Part shown: one piece after another, positions 60,656 through 64,000 of the stretch
Numbering within the stretch: the first letter of the stretch is position 1
Layout of the letters: each line of letters begins with the position of its first letter
Origin: Jiulongibacter sediminis
GTDB lineage: Bacteria; Bacteroidota; Bacteroidia; Cytophagales; Spirosomataceae
Length of the DNA: 64,000 nt
Direction: 5' to 3'
Assembly: GCF_001306455.1 (NCBI RefSeq)
Contig: NZ_LGTQ01000005.1
Location: 682,001 to 746,000 of the forward strand
Position numbers and translations under genes: made by a program
Notes under the pieces: generated by a model
Seen by the model: the letters and a program-made list of their open reading frames with translations, nothing else
Databases searched by the model: none
What the model was told of the DNA's origin: nothing

Positions 60656-61306
60656 ATGGATCCAAAGGTAGAAGCCTACATCAGCAACGCTAAATATTGG
60701 TCAAAAGAACTTCAAATGCTCAGCGGTATTCTTCAGGACTGCGGACTAGAGGAAGTTTTCAAATGGCGGGCTCCCTGCTATATGGAAGGCAAGAAAAATG
60801 TCATTATAACCGGTGAGTTTAAGGATGGCTGTGTACTTAGTTTTCTGAAAGGAGTACTGCTCAAAGATGAGCACCAGTTATTGCAAAAACCCGGCGAGAA
60901 CAGTCAGTCTGCCCGATACGTTAAATTTACAAGCACCAAGGAGATTGCCGAAAAAGAAGCCATCATCAAAGCCTACATTTTTGAAGCTATCGAAATAGAA
61001 AAGGCCGGACTCAAGCCGGTAACCAAGGCCAAGAATAACCTGACATACCCGGATGAGCTCCTTGAAAAGTTTGAAGAGAAACCTTCTTTGAAAGAGGCCT
61101 TTGAGAAACTCACCCCAGGTCGCCAAAGGGCCTACCTGATCCACTTTACTGGTGCAAAACAGTCGAAAACGGTATTTGATCGGATAGACAAATACACACC
61201 ACGTATCTTAAGAGGTTTCGGTTTCAACGATTGCGTTTGCGGTCATTCGAAGCGAATGCCTAATTGCGATGGCTCGCACAAAAATTATGATCCTATCGGG
61301 TTTTGA
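60656..61306 (+). CDS. DUF1801-YdeI-CDGSH fusion protein
   Basis: Protein of 216 residues with three parts. DUF1801 covers about 10-110 (LQDCGLEEVFKWRAPCYMEG). An OmdA/YdeI region follows at about 125-190 (LLEKFEEKPSLKEAFEKLTP, GRQRAYLIHFTGAKQSKTVF). The C-terminal tail fits the CDGSH [2Fe-2S] signature exactly: Cys193, Cys195, Cys204, His208 (CVCGHSKRMPNCDGSH). The tail suggests redox or iron-sulfur sensing. It is the last gene of the ArsR operon and overlaps the next convergent gene by 14 bases. Confidence 0.85.
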   Translation: MDPKVEAYISNAKYWSKELQMLSGILQDCGLEEVFKWRAPCYMEGKKNVIITGEFKDGCVLSFLKGVLLKDEHQLLQKPGENSQSARYVKFTSTKEIAEKEAIIKAYIFEAIEIEKAGLKPVTKAKNNLTYPDELLEKFEEKPSLKEAFEKLTPGRQRAYLIHFTGAKQSKTVFDRIDKYTPRILRGFGFNDCVCGHSKRMPNCDGSHKNYDPIGF

Positions 61307-61808
61307 CTTTGAAGACTCCTTCGGTTACTTCAATTTTGTCGTCCAAATCTTTTCGATTGACCAGGGTTGCTTCAAAAGTACCTTCCGTGTAATCATCTTC
61401 CAAGACTTCAAAATCAACATATCCGCTGCCTCCGGTTTCTAATGCAGAATAATCAAGATCACCAACAAAATAAGTTATGTTCGTCAAATAACTGTTGACC
61501 ACAGTACCTACGGGTACTTTGGTAGCTCCCAGACTTGCAAAAGAATTAAAGTTAAAGATTTTGTCTTCGGAGCTAATATTTGAAGTGACGTCAAAGCCAC
61601 CCTCACCCGGAAAAGCCGACCAGCTCAGCCAGGCATTATTATTTGTCTGAGCTCTGTACGTCTCACCGTTTAATTTACACTCCACAAAATAGATGGGGTT
61701 TAAATCTGTATCCTCAAATATGTCTCCGAGATCTTCACAACTTTGAAGACTAAAAAAGGAAATCGTAAGCAACATCGTGCTCCAAAAGTGTCTTTTCAAT
61801 GTTTTCAT
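61293..61808 (-). CDS. Lipoprotein, DUF6252-like
   Basis: Protein of 171 residues with a lipoprotein signal (SFFSLQSCEDLG). The mature part is beta-rich: FVECKLNGETYRAQ, FNFNSFASLGATKVPVG, and TEGTFEATLVNRKDL. It resembles DUF6252/DUF5025-type surface lipoproteins of Bacteroidota with no known function. Confidence 0.65.
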   Translation of the reverse strand: MKTLKRHFWSTMLLTISFFSLQSCEDLGDIFEDTDLNPIYFVECKLNGETYRAQTNNNAWLSWSAFPGEGGFDVTSNISSEDKIFNFNSFASLGATKVPVGTVVNSYLTNITYFVGDLDYSALETGGSGYVDFEVLEDDYTEGTFEATLVNRKDLDDKIEVTEGVFKVKTR

Positions 61809-61909
61809 GGGTTCTTAATGAAATGTTTAGGTTAAGATACTAAAGAAGAGCTGAGATCAATAAATCCTTCTTCAAGCAAACCCCTGACCATAAGTCTATT
61901 CGACATAAA

Positions 61910-61940
61910 AAAGGGCTCCAGAATCATCTGATAGCCCTTT
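61910..61940 (-). terminator. Terminator of the nucleotide pyrophosphatase gene
   Basis: AAAGGGCT / AGCCCTTT stem (61910-61917 with 61933-61940), 15-base loop, T-run on the minus strand. Confidence 0.75.
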
Positions 61941-61972
61941 CAACCGTTTTATAAAAACATTGAAAAATTCCC

Positions 61973-63253
61973 CTATTGCCCATCTGAAGCCTTTAACATT
62001 GGAGCCAGCACCTCCAATTTGCCGTCAACAGGCGTAATGGGTGAAAGACCCAGGAGCTGTGCTACAAAAGGATAAACATGAATGTTTTCAACAGGAGAAA
62101 GTTTGAAATTTTGACGGATATTCGGCCCTTCAGCATAAAAAATGGCTCCCATATCTTTACTGGTAAAAGGGTCATATCCATGTGTGCCCCCGGGATTCTC
62201 CATCTCAGAAATCTGTTTTTCTGAATAGATGATGGTATACGGCGGGTCAGTAATCAAGATAAGATCACCAATTTGATCTCCTTTATTGAAATGCAAGTAA
62301 GATGGCATCGCCTCTTTCCTATAAACTCTTAGATTATCCTTTTTCTGAAGCTTTTGGTAGAAGTCCTCCGTTTCAGCAGGGCTGTCTGTGTAAATCATGG
62401 CTACAGGGCCACTGTAAAACTGCTCCTTTCGTAACTCCAGATCGTCATGAATATTGATGAGTTTGTTAACATTCGCCATGCCGTGATCTGCCGTAACTAT
62501 CAATGAGACATTCAGGCCTGATTCAGCCAGGCCTTTTCTGAGAGCACCGATTTGCTCATCGACATAGAGCACAGCTTCTCTTGCCTCTTCTGACTCTGGC
62601 CCGTACTCATGTCCCTGCGTATCTACTAAAGAAAAATAAAGTGAAACAAAATGCGGGCGTGTCTTTTCAGGCAGCTGAAGCCATTCTAAAACTCGTTGAA
62701 CACGGTATTCGTAAGGCGTTTGTTTGTTGTACGGGTAATAATATTTGGGGAGCAAACCGTTGATGTTAGCCTCAGAACCTACCCAGAAATAAGATGCTGA
62801 ACACATTCCATTTAACTGAGCAAGATTCCATAGTGGAACTCCGCCATACCATCCGCCGTCTTCCACCACTTTACGATTACTGATACGATATTCTTCTTTC
62901 TTAACTTTGTCAAAGAATGAATTCGCTACAATTCCGTGATTTTGAGGATATAATCCTGTAACCAGTGTGTAATGATTCGGAAACGTTTTTGAAGGAAAAG
63001 AAGGGATTAATCGTTCCACCGAACTTCCCTTTTCTGCCATCGTTAAAAGATTTTTTGCTCCGTATTTTTGAGCATAATCATGCCTGAAACCATCGATTGA
63101 TACCATCACCACATAAGGCTTTTGCTGTGCATCTGTGGTATTCTGGATTTCATTGGATAGGATTTCGTTTTGCAAAACCTCCTGATAGGAAGGCTTTTGC
63201 GAAAATGTGGCAAAACTAAAAAAAAGAAGTAATAGAAGAGAAAAATGCTTCAT
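61973..63253 (-). CDS. Nucleotide pyrophosphatase/phosphodiesterase (NPP family)
   Basis: Secreted alkaline-phosphatase-superfamily enzyme of about 426 residues from the ATG at 63253, where a signal peptide (HFSLLLLLFFSFATFSQ) begins. An upstream in-frame ATG at 63307 is less likely. The catalytic nucleophile is Thr in FPSKTFPNHYTLVTG, with metal ligands in VSIDGFRHDY and TADHGMANV, and NPGGTHGYDP near the end. It hydrolyses nucleotide or lipid phosphodiesters outside the cytoplasm. Confidence 0.88.
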   Translation of the reverse strand: MKHFSLLLLLFFSFATFSQKPSYQEVLQNEILSNEIQNTTDAQQKPYVVMVSIDGFRHDYAQKYGAKNLLTMAEKGSSVERLIPSFPSKTFPNHYTLVTGLYPQNHGIVANSFFDKVKKEEYRISNRKVVEDGGWYGGVPLWNLAQLNGMCSASYFWVGSEANINGLLPKYYYPYNKQTPYEYRVQRVLEWLQLPEKTRPHFVSLYFSLVDTQGHEYGPESEEAREAVLYVDEQIGALRKGLAESGLNVSLIVTADHGMANVNKLINIHDDLELRKEQFYSGPVAMIYTDSPAETEDFYQKLQKKDNLRVYRKEAMPSYLHFNKGDQIGDLILITDPPYTIIYSEKQISEMENPGGTHGYDPFTSKDMGAIFYAEGPNIRQNFKLSPVENIHVYPFVAQLLGLSPITPVDGKLEVLAPMLKASDGQ

Positions 63254-63367
63254 TCCATTGATGAGGTAAATTGTATTACAAAATAAAGGCTTTCCATTTT
63301 GAACCACCTCAATTTCATGAAAAAGTCATACTGATTATCATCAGTTTTTCCTCCATTCTTTTTGAAC

Positions 63368-63395
63368 AAAAAAAGGCCACCCCAGAAGGATGGCC
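63368..63395 (-). terminator. Terminator of the GH10 gene
   Basis: Minus strand GGCCATCC / GGGTGGCC type stem (one U-G pair), TTCT loop, and T-run. Confidence 0.8.
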
Positions 63396-63419
63396 CCTAA
63401 AAATAAACTGGGTTATGTT

Positions 63420-64000
63420 TTATCTTTCAATATCCATGATAGCCTCATAAGCTGCCTTTCGGCCGTTATTGCGGTCGAAAAGCAGAGGGTAGTTAGTTCT
63501 ACCTCTTACCGGAAATCCATTTTTCCAGGAATCACCATCGTTGACTCCCCAGAATGTAACACGGTCTATTTTGTCGCGGTGCTTAAAAAATAGAGCAAAT
63601 ATTTCTGCATAGCGTTTGGCTAAGGCTGTACTTACATCTTCAGGTAATCCATCAGTGTATGGGTCGAGCTCGGCCTTAAGTTCAGCACTCTGGCTGATTT
63701 CTGCTCCGCTAACTCCTTGCGGACTTGGCAAAACATCAATATCAAGTTCGGTTATGGCCACTTTTACACCTAAGTCGCTATAGGCAATTATGCTTTCTTC
63801 TATTTCCTGAAGAGAAGGAGAATCAAGATGCCAGTGTCCCTGCATACCTATTCCATCGATTTTGGCACCGCTTTCCTGAATCATTTTCACCATTTTGATG
63901 ACACCATCACGCTTAGCTTTTCCTGTCATGCTGTAGTCGTTATAGTACAAATCAGCATCTGGTTCTACCAAAGCAGCCTGTTTAAACGCAAAAGGCAAAT
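63420..64000 (-). CDS. GH10 endo-1,4-beta-xylanase (5' part beyond window)
   Basis: C-terminal 193 codons of a family 10 xylanase; the frame is open to the right edge and the true start is outside. Visible motifs are NDYSMTGKAKRDGVIKMVK, GIGMQGHWHLDSPS, the nucleophile Glu in VAITELDIDV, and VTFWGVNDGDSWKNGFPVRG. The lost part should carry the acid/base Glu. With CE15 it suggests xylan degradation. Confidence 0.9.
   Translation of the reverse strand, partial: LPFAFKQAALVEPDADLYYNDYSMTGKAKRDGVIKMVKMIQESGAKIDGIGMQGHWHLDSPSLQEIEESIIAYSDLGVKVAITELDIDVLPSPQGVSGAEISQSAELKAELDPYTDGLPEDVSTALAKRYAEIFALFFKHRDKIDRVTFWGVNDGDSWKNGFPVRGRTNYPLLFDRNNGRKAAYEAIMDIER

Overview
The window is about 64 kb of a Bacteroidota chromosome, most like the order Cytophagales. 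Several things point there: a short primary sigma factor without region 1.1, promoters of the Bacteroidota type (TTTG, about 19-20 bases, TAnnTTTG), almost no Shine-Dalgarno sequences, menaquinone genes, a type II (eukaryote-like) glutamine synthetase, and many secreted or outer-membrane proteins of Bacteroidota-only families (DUF5723, Porin_10, DUF4286, DUF6580). Base composition looks moderately AT-rich and even. I see no transposase, integrase, phage gene, rRNA or CRISPR array. Most of the window reads as core chromosome.

Layout. 1-2760: an efflux-type MFS gene cut by the left edge, preceded by a 23-codon leader ORF and an intrinsic terminator, then menD. 2815-7865: rpoD, pnp, rpsO and an LptF/LptG permease, all leftward. 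7935-12820: a START-like protein, tRNA-Met, then a leftward run phoH - secreted M43 protease - dCMP deaminase - AcpH - holA. 13052-18706: dnaB, a convergent 23S rRNA uridine methyltransferase, tRNA-Lys, a BatE-like TPR/SH3 protein, tRNA-Leu and a DUF5723 barrel. 18828-25753: DUF6580, DUF4286, a Porin_10 protein, lpxK, menC, hemF and hisC. 25776-26304: tRNA-Ala(GGC), flanked on both sides by partial copies of itself. 26331-33022: a tight five-gene leftward operon (ABC ATPase, membrane partner, TlpA-like thioredoxin, NlpC/P60 hydrolase, and a 1043-residue protease/propeller/barrel protein). 33098-36811: a propeller protein with an azurin-like copper domain, and a DUF1080/PA14 protein. 36915-46653: sugar nucleotidyltransferase, Gfo/Idh/MocA oxidoreductase, a Cys-rich methyltransferase, lysA, PhoD-type phosphatase, msrB, M42 peptidase, DUF4159 and rsmE. 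46805-54590: LtaS-like protein, glutamine synthetase II, mtaB, DUF2254, ferredoxin and LuxC-type acyl-CoA reductase. 54683-64000: a carbohydrate-leaning stretch (Gfo/Idh/MocA, ThuA, CE15 glucuronoyl esterase, GH10 xylanase at the right edge, a nucleotide pyrophosphatase) interrupted by an ArsR-SRPBCC-DoxX-DUF1801/CDGSH operon with a clear operator.

The most interesting things I found are regulatory or structural rather than a new gene cassette: (1) a complete-looking ribosome-mediated attenuator in front of the MFS gene; (2) the tRNA-Ala locus, with four tandem 3'-half copies each followed by its own terminator, and a 5'-end copy whose D-loop is replaced by an 18-bp palindrome; (3) the uncharacterised envelope operon at 26331-33022; (4) a recurring promoter core TAnnTTTGCAGCC shared by tRNA, tRNA-modification and porin genes. 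Functions come from recognising sequence families by eye. No search or folding program was run.
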